Positions 10,682 through 19,879 of a DNA stretch of 33,050 nt are shown here, one piece after another (within the stretch, counting starts at the first letter, position 1; each line of letters starts with the position of its first letter). The stretch spans positions 2,179,521-2,212,570 of the forward strand of contig BFEA01000094.1 in NCBI GenBank assembly GCA_003427395.1. Direction: 5' to 3'. The notes below the pieces were generated by a model. That model did no database searches. It was not told where the DNA came from and worked only from the letters and a program-made list of their open reading frames with translations. This stretch comes from Chara braunii. Its lineage: Eukaryota; Streptophyta; Charophyceae; Charales; Characeae. The translations under genes and the position numbers were made by a program.

Positions 10682-10762
<81 letters not shown>

Positions 10763-10832
10763 NNNNNNNNNNNNNNNNNNNNNNNNNNNNNNNNNNNNNN
10801 NNNNNNNNNNNNNNNNNNNNNNNNNNNNNNNN

Positions 10833-10869
<37 letters not shown>

Positions 10870-10890
10870 AGAAAGAGAGAAAGAGAGAGA
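10682..10890. repeat. (GA)n and poly-A tract with a 70-N assembly gap
   Basis: (GA)n runs from 10682 to about 10721, then poly-A to 10762. Seventy N follow at 10763-10832, poly-A resumes to 10866 and degenerate GA follows. The gap lies in a homopolymer, so its true length is unknown. Open frames read through it are artefacts. Confidence 0.97.
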
Positions 10891-10920
10891 CTTCTAATCC
10901 TAATCAAATCACATCCCCGT

Positions 10921-10987
10921 AGTAACAGCCAAATGCTGGTCACCCATCCCATAGTAGTAGCAACCAAATGTCGGTTACCCATCCCAT
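10921..10987 (+). repeat. Short tandem duplication, about 35 bp
   Basis: Two units ending in CACCCATCCCAT and TTACCCATCCCAT (10921-10952 and 10953-10987), each containing CCAAATG. They lie just before the 92-bp satellite array. Confidence 0.75.
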
Positions 10988-10994
10988 AGTAAAA

Positions 10995-12385
10995 GATCAA
11001 CTAAGCATGAATTGGAACACCTCAACATATATGAACTTGAAAATGAGAAGGTTGAACTAGTGAAAGGTACGTGCATATGTAGGAGAGCACAACTAAGTAG
11101 GAACCGGAACATCACAACACACATTAATTTAACAATGAGAGCATTGAACTAGTGAAAGCACATGCACGCGGAAGAGAGATCAACTAAGTATGAACCGGAA
11201 CATCACAACACTCATGAACTTGACAATAAGAAGATTAAACTTAGTGAAAAACACATGCACATGCAGGAAGGATCAACTAAGTATGAACTGGATCATCACT
11301 ACATACATCAACTTGACAATGAGAAGACTGAACTAGTGAAAAACACATTCTCATATAGGAAAGATCAACCAAGTATGAACCGGAACACTACAACACTCAT
11401 GAACTTGACAATGAGAAGGTTGAACTAGTGAAAAGCATATGCACATGGAGGAGAGATCAACCAAGTATGAACCGGAACACTACAACATACATGAATTTGA
11501 CAATGAGGAGATTGAACTAGTGAAAAGCATATGCACATAGAGGAAAGATCAACTAAGTATGAACCGGAACATCACAACATACATGAACTTGACAATGAGA
11601 AGGTTGAACTAGTGAAAAGTACGTGCACATGGAGGAAGGATCAACTAAGTATGAACCGGATCATCACAACATACATGAACTTAACAATGAGAAGATTGAA
11701 CTAGTGAAAAACACATGCTCATAGAGGAAAGATCAACTAAGTATGAACCGGAACATCACAACACATATGAACATGAAAATGAGAAGATTGAACTAGTGAA
11801 AACATATGCACATGGAGGGAAAATCAACTAGGTATGAACAGGAACACTACAACACATGTGAACTTGACAAGGAGAAGTTTGAACTAATGAAGAGCACATG
11901 CACATGAAGGAAAGATTGATTAGGTATGAACCGGAACACTACAACACACATGAACTAGACAACGAGAAGGTTGAATTAGTGAAAGGCACATGCACATGGA
12001 GGAGAGATCAACTAAGCATGAACCGGGACATCACAACACATATGAACTTGACAATGAGAAGATTGAACTAGTGAAAAACATATGCACATGGAGGAGAGAT
12101 CAACTAAGTATGAACCGGAACATCACATCACACGTGAAGTTGACAATGAAAAGTTTGAATTAATGAAGAGCACATGCACATGGAGGAAAGATTGACTAAG
12201 CATGAACCGGAACATCACAACACACATGAATTTGACAATGAGAAGATTGAAATAGTGAAAAACATATGCACATGGAGGAGAGATCAACTAGGTATGCACA
12301 AAAACACCATCACACACATGAACTTGACAATGGGAAGATTGAACTAATGGAAGGCATATGCACATGGAGGAGAGATTAACTAAGT
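10995..12385 (+). repeat. 92-bp satellite array, about 15 copies
   Basis: Each unit begins with GATCAACTAAGTATGAACCG and continues through ACATGAACTTGACAATGAGA and TTGAACTAGTGAAAA to CACATGGAGGA. Unit starts are at about 10995, 11087, 11178, 11271, 11363, 11455, 11548, 11639, 11731, 11822, 11914, 12006, 12098, 12190, 12282 and 12374, a period of 91-93 bp. The last unit is partial. Because 92 is not a multiple of three, the array cannot encode a repeated protein. The copies differ by scattered substitutions, so the array is real and not an assembly collapse. No relationship to a named satellite is claimed. Confidence 0.97.
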
Positions 12386-13461
12386 ACGAACCTATCTCGG
12401 ACTGCAATAACGGCCTTCTCATACCCATGGGAACTTCCTCTTTCCTCTATTTTTGTCCCATAGTGGCCCCTTCTACACAGATTTTGTCCCGGAGGCCTAT
12501 TTTTCTCATAGGGTCTATTTTGACTCCATTTTCTTGAGGGAGGATGATCCGAGATTTTTCGGATTGCTCCCATGTCTCCCACTCCGTGTTTCTTTGCTTT
12601 TTCTTTTCCATTTGGTCTTCCCGCTTGCCATCACTAGTGCTTGTACTAGCGGTGCTAATATGTTTGACCGTAAAGATCTCGATCTTGACGGTGCACATTG
12701 TCTTTATTATTTTTTCCTCACGCGGTGCCGTCGTTTTCTCTTGAGACCTTCATATGTCCCGCCACTTGTTCCATCGGTGGTCCCCGACACTTAATCCCGC
12801 CGATGATCCCTGACACTTAGTCCCGCCGGTGGTTCCCGACACTTAGTCCCGCCGGTGGTCCCCGATACTTAGTCCCATCGGTGGTCCCCGACATATTTTT
12901 CCCCGGATGTCATTATTTTTACTTAGTCCCACGTGGCCCCGGGTGCCTTTTCCCAAGGTGTCCCACGCCCCTTGGGCGTTTTGCCGCCCCATGGTGACCC
13001 CTCTCCTTTGTCTTTCTTGCGCCTTGCGCTCGCCGGTTCCTTTGGTTGCTGGACCTCCAACCCGAGGCTCCCGTAGGTGACCCCCATGTTGGGCCCTCTC
13101 TTGCTTCCCACGGCCTCCGGGGCCGTCCGTCTCTCGACTTCCTCATTCTTTCGTCGCTGCCGTGCCGCATTTGCTGGTTCAAGGGCCCCTTGGTCTTTGT
13201 TTTGTTGAATTCCAAAGGCCCTCCCGCCCTCATGCTATATTCTATGTGCCCCTGTCCTTGCGCTAACTGCCTGCCGTCGCTGGTTCTTTCCCTGACGATT
13301 TCCAACCCAGGACATCATTCCTTCCAATGGCCTAGTCCTTCGTTTTTTCTCTCTTTTCTTCTTACTCCAGATTTCTCTGTCGTGCACAATTTGTCTATAT
13401 TCAGTCTCCCGAGTGATGGGAAGTTATTCGGGACCCACCAGTCCCGACAACGTGCCGTACG
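12386..13461. other. Intergenic, GC-rich, pyrimidine-biased stretch
   Basis: No recognisable gene. The plus strand is rich in CCC and CTTT words, so long frames appear on both strands (12453-12794, 13046-13528, 12919-13305), but their translations are Pro/Ser/Cys-rich or Arg/Gly-rich and lack known motifs. It contains the 26-bp minisatellite at 12769-12898. Confidence 0.5.
12769..12898 (+). repeat. 26-bp minisatellite, 5 units
   Basis: Five consecutive 26-bp units start at 12769, 12795, 12821, 12847 and 12873. The consensus is TCCCGCCGGTGG followed by TCCCCGACACTTAG. Outer units are more diverged, and a further half unit (ACTTAGTCCCACGTGG) lies at about 12919. Confidence 0.95.
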
Positions 13462-14114
13462 AAGATTCAGATTAGAAGGAGTAAGGGAGAAGCGGGAGGC
13501 AGAGGGGATGGAAAATAGCTACGGATGAAGGAGGGAAGACGCTAAAAGAAGAAGGGTGAAAACGACATGGGTCGTAGCGGGAAGCGAGAAAAGCTTGCAT
13601 GCATGACACTTGTGCAGAAAAGAAAAAGGCACCGAAATAATTACGTTTCGTTTACCCTAGTTCTAAAACTAATTCAAGATTGAAAAATTCAAAAGCAACA
13701 TCAGCGCGTGAAATTGAGTGCGGAAAAATCCTACGTCTGTCTAGCTTCCTACAAAAAATTCATAGATCTTTCAGGGGCGAGTGTGGGAACATCCACTTGC
13801 AAGAAACGACACGTTAGCGGGAGGAGCGCCCGTAATTTCCGGACCTCCTAACTGCAAAACAAAATTCCTAACCCGCTCGCTAATACTCATGTAATTCCTG
13901 AGTAGATGCATGGATTGCCGAAAAGAACTTGCAAAAAATCCAAAAGAAATATCATCCTGGACGTGAGAGGGTCTGGTTGGCCTGCGATTTCGTGCACTGA
14001 CATGATAGTAAAAAAAAAGGGCACCCCAAAAACCCAAAAGATATCTGAAAAGTAGGAATAACAAAAACTTAGGGTTTTAGAAGATCATTTGGGTACGGAA
14101 GCTGGTACGTCACA
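13462..14114 (-). repeat. Dispersed repeat, copy C (full length)
   Basis: Full-length relative of copy A (808-1468), ending in GGTACGTCACA. On the minus strand a 97-codon frame (14064-13771) reads VSFLASGCSHTRP at its end, as in copies A and B, with an in-frame length difference from A. In the minus direction it begins near AAACCCTAAG, a plant telo-box-like word. The family is unknown. Confidence 0.85.
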
Positions 14115-14771
14115 CACTCGAAGAACTAGATCGTCAACTTTTTTGCCAAGGGGACTCTTGGTGATAGCCTCGACAGCAGTGGATGTAACGTGGATGGGTT
14201 AGCATGTAAATCCCAGAGTGAAGAAAATCCCTTTGGATAATTACAAGGCCAAGGCGATTGTGGTTATTCAAAGATGTCAAGTATCTAAGACTCCAGCCCT
14301 TTGTGTGACAAAAAGAAGAGCAAACACATACCTTTTGATGATAACAAACGACCAGCTATAATCTCTGTGGACTCAATACAAGGCAATGTCATTCCAAAAG
14401 TTGGTTAGTGTATTGTGGCTACAAACTTATTTGGTTGCGGCGTCGACTCTCGGTCTTGCTAGCAAAGGGATACATATATCGACGATTTGCGTTCGATGCA
14501 ACTGACTCTGGGCAAACTATAGGTACCTATGAGTAATTTACGCAACATCGAGGAAAATTTGGGACTGTTGGATATATCACTGGAGCAAGTTTATCAGAGG
14601 AACCTTTCTTTGGCTAGATGAATGAATCTTGTCGGGTATCCATCAATCACATGAGAAAAGAGAAACGAACTAGTTATATGTAGCTCAAAATACACGCGCT
14701 ATACTGATGAAGATAGTTATACGTAGCTCAAAATACACGCACTATACGGATGAAGATTATTTGGGATAATC
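14115..14771. other. Intergenic, with a 43-bp duplication
   Basis: No gene is recognised. A 43-bp tandem duplication beginning TAGTTATATGTAGCTCAAAA occupies 14671-14713 and 14714-14756. The sequence GGGATAATC at 14763-14771 abuts the following TIR element and is nearly repeated at 15580-15588. Confidence 0.6.
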
Positions 14772-15235
14772 TATGTAGCATCGTATTCGGGTTCGGTGAC
14801 CGAACCCGAACGTTTGGGACCGAGCGCGAACGAGCGCCGAAACTCTCCGAACGCGGAAAAAAAAAAAAAAAAAAAAATTCTCCAAAAAAATATGAAAATA
14901 ATATATGTTATGTAAAATTATAATACAAACAACTTTTGCCTAGGAGGTATGCTTAAATTCGTAACCAAACTAAAATTAAAAAAAAAAATAAAAATAAAAA
15001 AAAATATATATATATATATCGTCAAATAGAACTGCCCGGTAAACCGTAGGCAGAGAGGGAGAAGAGGACAACAAACGAGGGGCTGTGACAAACTGTTTCG
15101 TCGGAGTTTCACCGACTCATCAGGAGGCTGAATATATATATATATATATACATATTTTTTTTTAATATGTTCGACCGAACACGTTTGGGAGGCGTTCAGT
15201 CGAACACCCGAACATGTTCGGACGTTCGGATTAGC
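14772..15235 (+). mobile_element. TIR element, copy 1 (3-prime truncated, with nested insert)
   Basis: Starts TATGTAGCATCGTATTCGGG and follows the plan of copy 2 (15236-15578): a GTTCGG/CCGAAC-rich left end, poly-A, a shared middle part (TATAATACAAA, CGTAACCAAACT) and a GTTCGG-rich right end. A 25-bp inverted repeat with 11-bp perfect arms and loop TGA lies at 14786-14810. The right terminus is missing and is replaced by the start of copy 2. Between two (TA)n runs (about 15005-15150) it carries an insert absent from copy 2, which contains two small hairpins (15032-15053 and 15100-15116). Clustered GTTCGG words near the ends would suit a hAT-like element, but no transposase is present. Confidence 0.75.
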
Positions 15236-15578
15236 TGTGTAGCATTGTGTTCGGGTTTGGTGATCGAACCCGAAAATTCGGGACCGAACCCGAACGTTCG
15301 GGACCGAACGCGAACGAGCGTCGAAACTCTCTGAACTCAAACATAAAAATATTTAAAAAAAAAAGTTCTCCGAAAACTCTGAAAAACATATATGTTATAT
15401 ACAATTATAATACAAAAAAGTTTTGCCTGGGAGTTATGCTCATATTCGTAACCAAACTCAAGTTTTTTTTTTTTTTTTTTAATATGTTCGGCCGAACACG
15501 TTCGGGGGGCGTTCGGCCGAACACCCAAACATATTCGGACGTTCGAAAAAGCTCCGAACATGTTCGGTGTGCTACACA
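15236..15578 (+). mobile_element. TIR element, copy 2 (complete MITE-like unit)
   Basis: A 343-bp unit with 9-bp perfect terminal inverted repeats, TGTGTAGCA (15236-15244) and TGCTACACA (15570-15578), flanked inside by GTTCGG-type inverted motifs. It has a central poly-A and poly-T and no coding capacity, as expected of a MITE. It is immediately adjacent to copy 1. Confidence 0.8.
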
Positions 15579-16188
15579 GGGGACAATCGAAACAACCAAT
15601 TGCTTCGGGATTCGAGATCTTCAGATGGACATATCAAACTACTGATCGCTCAACAGATTAGACAAGTTACTTTGACTGATTGGTTGAAAAGGAAGGTCTC
15701 CCGTACCCCCAGGTCGAGGAAATGGATTTGGGAAACCCGGGGGCGGGAGTCTGTCCTGGTTAAGTTAGACTCTAAAGGAAGAGTTCAGTTTTATCAGTGG
15801 TTGCTTTCTCCTTAGGCCATGGGGAGCGTTTTAGCTCCCCTCCTTAGATTCTACTTTAAGCAAGAGAGGGATAATATTGAATTATCTCAGAGCTTGTAGC
15901 AGTCGCCCTTTTTTTTTTCATTTTGGGGGAACTTTTGTTAAGGTTTCGAAGGGACACTAGATCCGGTTTCCAGGAGCCTAAACTGGGTAACGACCCCAAC
16001 GTTTTTATTACGGGATATTTGTGCGGTATTTTGTTTTAATTTTTTATTTTAAAGTTTAAACGCAAATTTTTTATTTTATTTTTTTCCTTAAGAAAAGTTG
16101 TTTTCTTTCAAGCCCTTCCAATTCAATTACCTATCAAAATCTGGACAAAACGGTTTTTTAGGCCTTTTTTATTGTCATTATAGTATCA
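15579..16188. other. Intergenic, unassigned
   Basis: The plus-strand frame ending at 15815 (82 codons, Arg/Lys/Trp-rich, WLKRKVSRTPRSRKWIWETR) looks somewhat protein-like but starts inside the TIR element and matches no family I know. The rest (15816-16188) is T-rich with no feature seen. It could be a fragment of a decayed gene. Confidence 0.35.
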
Positions 16189-16541
16189 CGGGGAACCCTG
16201 TAGCAGCCACATCTGTGCTCAAGCCTCCAACAAGGGAACATGCGGGAGTTGCACCCACTTGCATGTGTGATACCTATTACAGCAGGTGGGAGGTACCGGC
16301 CAGAGGTCAGCCAGTAGGACCGAGCTTCTTCGATGGGCCAGTTGTTGGGCGTTCCCTCCGGTCCCCTCCTCCTATGAACATCAGCAGTCTCTGCTAAATG
16401 CTATTCGGGGGGACCAACGACGTATCTCTAGGCGGCGAGTATCAAGCTTACCCAGGAAGGTACATGAGGCAATACGAATTGAACCCAAGACCTATTGAAT
16501 GTCACTTTTATGCCTTACCAATTGAGCTAGGCCGCTGGATT
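16189..16541 (-). mobile_element. tRNA-derived SINE, copy 1
   Basis: Read on the minus strand, the head begins near 16541 with AGCGGCCTAGCTCAATTGG. The pol III A box (TAGCTCAATTGG) is at 16529-16518 and a good B box (GGTTCAATTC) at 16485-16476, about 33 bp apart as in tRNAs. A body of about 290 bp follows, shared along its length with 24293-23956, and the 3-prime end is A-rich (T-rich on the plus strand before 16189). Shared landmarks include GGTACATGAGGC, CATCAGCAGTCTCTGCT, GACCGAGCTT and GAACATGCGGGAG. SINEs are transcribed by RNA polymerase III and copied by LINE machinery. No clear target duplication was found. The family is not named. Confidence 0.85.
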
Positions 16542-16879
16542 TTGTGGGGTATTCCCAACACCAGTTACCTTTTTTTTTTTTTTTTAACTACACTGTACGG
16601 TCTTATAATACAAGTTTTTGGTTCTGCATTTCTTCTCGCCGTCGTTATCTCCGTAACTCCGGACAGACAGAGGAAGTTGCAACTACGGTAATCTCTCGCC
16701 CTACGGGCTAGAAAGAAACCCAAATGTCGTGTTGGTTGTCTTGTTATCCGTTGTTGATGTAGATCTTTGTCACTAGAGTATGTAGGTTCTAGACACTTTG
16801 ATACGGTATGACTTTCTGCACACTTTGATACGGTCTGACTTTCAATGAGATTGTACGATGTAAGTATTGACGTCTCACT

Positions 16880-17000
16880 CTTATTATTATTAAGTATTAT
16901 TATTATTATTAATGTTATTATTATTATTATTGTTATTATTATTATAATTATTATAATAATATTATTATTATTATAATTATTATTATTACTACTGTTATTG
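16880..17000 (+). repeat. (ATT)n microsatellite
   Basis: Imperfect TTA/ATT trinucleotide tract with occasional G and A changes. Confidence 0.95.
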
Positions 17001-17693
17001 TTGTTGTTACTGATGGTTGCCAATATGCAGATAAAGCCATAGCAGAGAGGATCCAACTGAAGAAATGTGAAAAAGGAGAGAGAGAGGTGACTCGTAGGAG
17101 GCAAGAATGAAGATTCATGAGGGTGAAGAATTCTGCAGAGGGAAAAAGTCGGAAAGAGACTGCTGATAGAGGGAGGTAGAGAATGAAGAAAAGGAAGAGA
17201 GAAGGAAGAAAGAGAAAGGAAACACAGTTACAAAAGACAACAGACTGGCGAGCAGACAGGCAGCAAACGGACATAGACTGATAATCAAATAGACGCATAC
17301 AGTCAGGCAAACAGATGCGAAGAAGACTGACAGACACACACACGGAGAGAGAACGAGAGAAAGTGAAGGTAGTAAAAAAAAAACATATACCTCATCCAAA
17401 CAATTGTCTGCGAGAGCTGCCATTTTCAAGTGTTCCGATTGGGCCGTTGAAATCAAACAGTTGCATTGTCGATCCGTAGGAGCCTAGTGACTGTAAGTTG
17501 GACAATGAACACTAAGTAGAAGAAAGGAGTACTTACGTTTGTTGTAACGAGTGTACGCTCCTTGATAATCAGATTCAGCATCTTTATTCTTCTTTGACAA
17601 TACATCGGTGTAATTCTGCTCTCTGAGTAAGTGTCATACGTTCTGACTTTCAATGAGATGAAATCCGTCATTTCAGTACTGATTATCACTATT

Positions 17694-17758
17694 AGTATCA
17701 TTATTATTATTACTGCTATTATTATTATTATTATTGTTATTGTTATTGTTAGTATTAT
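17694..17758 (+). repeat. (ATT)n microsatellite
   Basis: Second imperfect ATT/GTT tract, preceded by the same TCTGACTTTCAATGAGAT word as the first. Confidence 0.9.
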
Positions 17759-18424
17759 GAGTATCGATCTTAATCGCGGAATGTCAGGAAGGCGTGAGCC
17801 ACCAACTCTCGTTGTTTATGCTCCGGCTTTTGGTACTTTCCATTGTTGCTCCTACTGATTCAATAGTCCGGAGAAAGGCCCGGGTCGCCGTGATCCCGAC
17901 AGAATGGTAGGCGGGGGTGCTGAGAGAAGTACAATGAACCTGATCGTTTAGAAGAGATAGAGAGTAAGAAAGGATAAGAGAGGAAGGAGGGGAGGAAGAA
18001 GGGAGAAAGAGGACGGAGAAGACAAACAGAAAAACAAATAGACAAAATATGTATACAGATACGCAGACAAACAGATATATGGGCAAAACAGACATACAAA
18101 TGCGGATATACGGATACAAGTGACCATACAAACCGATAGACACAAAAAGCCTGAAAGACTGTTTCAGACAGACAAGTACATACATACAGACATTCAGACA
18201 GACAGGCACGGACAAAAGGGAGAGCCGCCTACCTTTGACGCAGATATGGTATCGGGATTATTGTGTGCACTCAGTGACTGATCCCGGAAATTGTAAGTAA
18301 CATGTTGGGACTGAGCGTACCAGGACTTTGCATCCCTGGTCTCCATTGTGGATTTTGTGTGATCTCTCGACCTAGGTCTATGAGCACGTATGTAAATGAG
18401 TGAGAGAGAGTTACGCAGACTAAC

Positions 18425-18885
18425 TATCAGTCAGACAGACAAACATAATTAGTCAGACACAGACAGGACAGACCAACAGACTGAGACAGGCAAAACATAA
18501 CAGACATTGGCTGACAGACCGGGACGGACAAACAAGCAGATGCAGACGGATACAGACAAACAAACTTACAACCGAAAACAGACAAGCAAATGATGACAGA
18601 CAGACACGAAACAGGCTTACAGAAACAGACAGAGAGACAAACATACAGACGGACAGTGGTGGAAAGACAAACAAGACAGAGAATAGGTAGCCACAGACAA
18701 ACGAACAAACAAGCCAAATATGAGCAACCAAACAGACTGACTGACAGGAACAAACAGACACGTCAGACAAAATTGACAGACAGACTCACAGACAGATTGA
18801 CAGACAAACAAACAGGCAAAACAGATACATAGACAAGCAAACAGACCGACGGGCACAGACAAACAAGCTGACAGTCAAGACACAG
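18425..18885 (+). repeat. Degenerate CAGA/ACAAACAG low-complexity tract
   Basis: About 460 bp made almost entirely of GACAGACAAACA-type words with variable spacing. No exact period holds for long. Similar but shorter tracts are at 17230-17346 and 18018-18205. Confidence 0.9.
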
Positions 18886-19630
18886 AAAGAGAGAGAGGGA
18901 GAGAAATGGGAGAAATATGAAGATGAAGATGAAACGGGTGCGTGCTTGATCTGGGCGATGGTCTATAAGGAATGACATTTTCATAAACTTCGGTTCGGCC
19001 ACTGACGACAACTGAGAGCATTGTCTACTCGTAGGCTGCTGGTAAGATTGTGTGGTTATGGTCTAGGCAGAGACACCTGGGCACACGCAACGTGAGGCCA
19101 AACAACGGGACGCTAGTCGTAGGCAACCGATGCGCAAAGCGGCGAGCTTGCATCCGCATAATTTTGCAGGTAGCGTGGACAACGAGTATGCATATGCGCA
19201 TGCACATGTGATAAGCCTCGACTGGACATGAGTAATTTTAGAGATTGTTGTATTGGAGAGAGATGAAATTGGGGAGACAAAAAGGACTGGGGAAAAGGAT
19301 CATAACGATGGTTGAGAGGCGAAAAGACAGATAGGGAAGGAGTGACGGGTTGATGGAAGGGACGATAATTCCTATTTGGTAACAACCAGGGAGCATGGAT
19401 CTGTGCGATCAAACCATATGCCATTGATTGGTAAACAGAATGAAAGGGAGAGAAGGAAGCGAATGAAGGGTTTTATAAAATGATGCGTCAACAAAGGACA
19501 TCTTTTCTTTTGATTTTTTGCTCTCTGCAGGGTTGTTCGAGACATTGACTATACATTATCACCATTATTATTATAATTGTTATTATTATTATTAATATTA
19601 CTATTACTATTATTAATTATTTTTGCTATA

Positions 19631-19860
19631 ATTAGAACTCGGATATTAAAACAAGGATCAGACATGAGAAAACTTGAGGCATTGGAAAGGAGAGAAACTT
19701 TATCCCCTTGTGATAGTGTCTGCCTCCTTCATCCTTGTCTTTGCTTGACCCTCTCAAATGCCTATCTCTTCGACTATAATTATCTGATGGTGTGCTTTCA
19801 TTGAGATAATCGTGGTTTCTGCCTACTTTAAAGACTAGCACTCAATTGCATAGATCATAC
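19631..19860. other. Intergenic, no feature seen
   Basis: Unique sequence between the last (ATT)n tract and the hairpin-rich region; nothing recognisable. Confidence 0.5.
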
Positions 19861-19879
19861 ACGACCGAATACAGGGCGA

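Larger units (their letters stand above)
16542..19630. other. Low-complexity region of repeated (ATT)n and CAGA-rich modules
   Basis: No gene. It has a repeated layout: TCTGACTTTCAATGAGAT (16834-16851 and 17642-17659), then an (ATT)n tract, a unique part, a purine-rich GAGAA part and a CAGA/ACAAACAG tract. The (ATT)n tracts are at 16880-17000, 17694-17758 and 19555-19626; the CAGA-rich tracts are at about 17230-17346, 18018-18205 and 18425-18885. The long minus-strand frames are only translations of TGTC/TTTG repeats (Cys-Leu-Ser-Val runs) or (ATT)n (Ile/Asn runs). The region appears to be old, diverged large tandem duplications. Confidence 0.7.

Noticed and set aside
10622-11000. Open frames across the poly-A/N gap on both strands.
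   Set aside because: They consist of Lys or Phe and Arg-Glu or Ser-Leu runs from microsatellites and Ns; the gap makes them artefacts.
10995-12385. Regular spacing of the 92-bp array considered as a CRISPR array.
   Set aside because: The full unit repeats with no variable spacers, there are no cas genes, and the context is eukaryotic.
15567-15815. 82-codon plus-strand frame, Arg/Trp-rich.
   Set aside because: It starts inside the end of a TIR element and shows no known family. It was noted under the intergenic stretch and not called as a gene.
16565-17104. Long minus-strand frame with Asn and Ile runs.
   Set aside because: The runs come from the (ATT)n tract, and the remainder has no recognisable motif.
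18427-19011. Several minus-strand frames rich in Cys-Leu-Ser-Val, resembling small secreted Cys-rich or membrane proteins.
   Set aside because: They are translations of the degenerate CAGA/ACAAACAG repeat in several frames at once and have no start context or domain.
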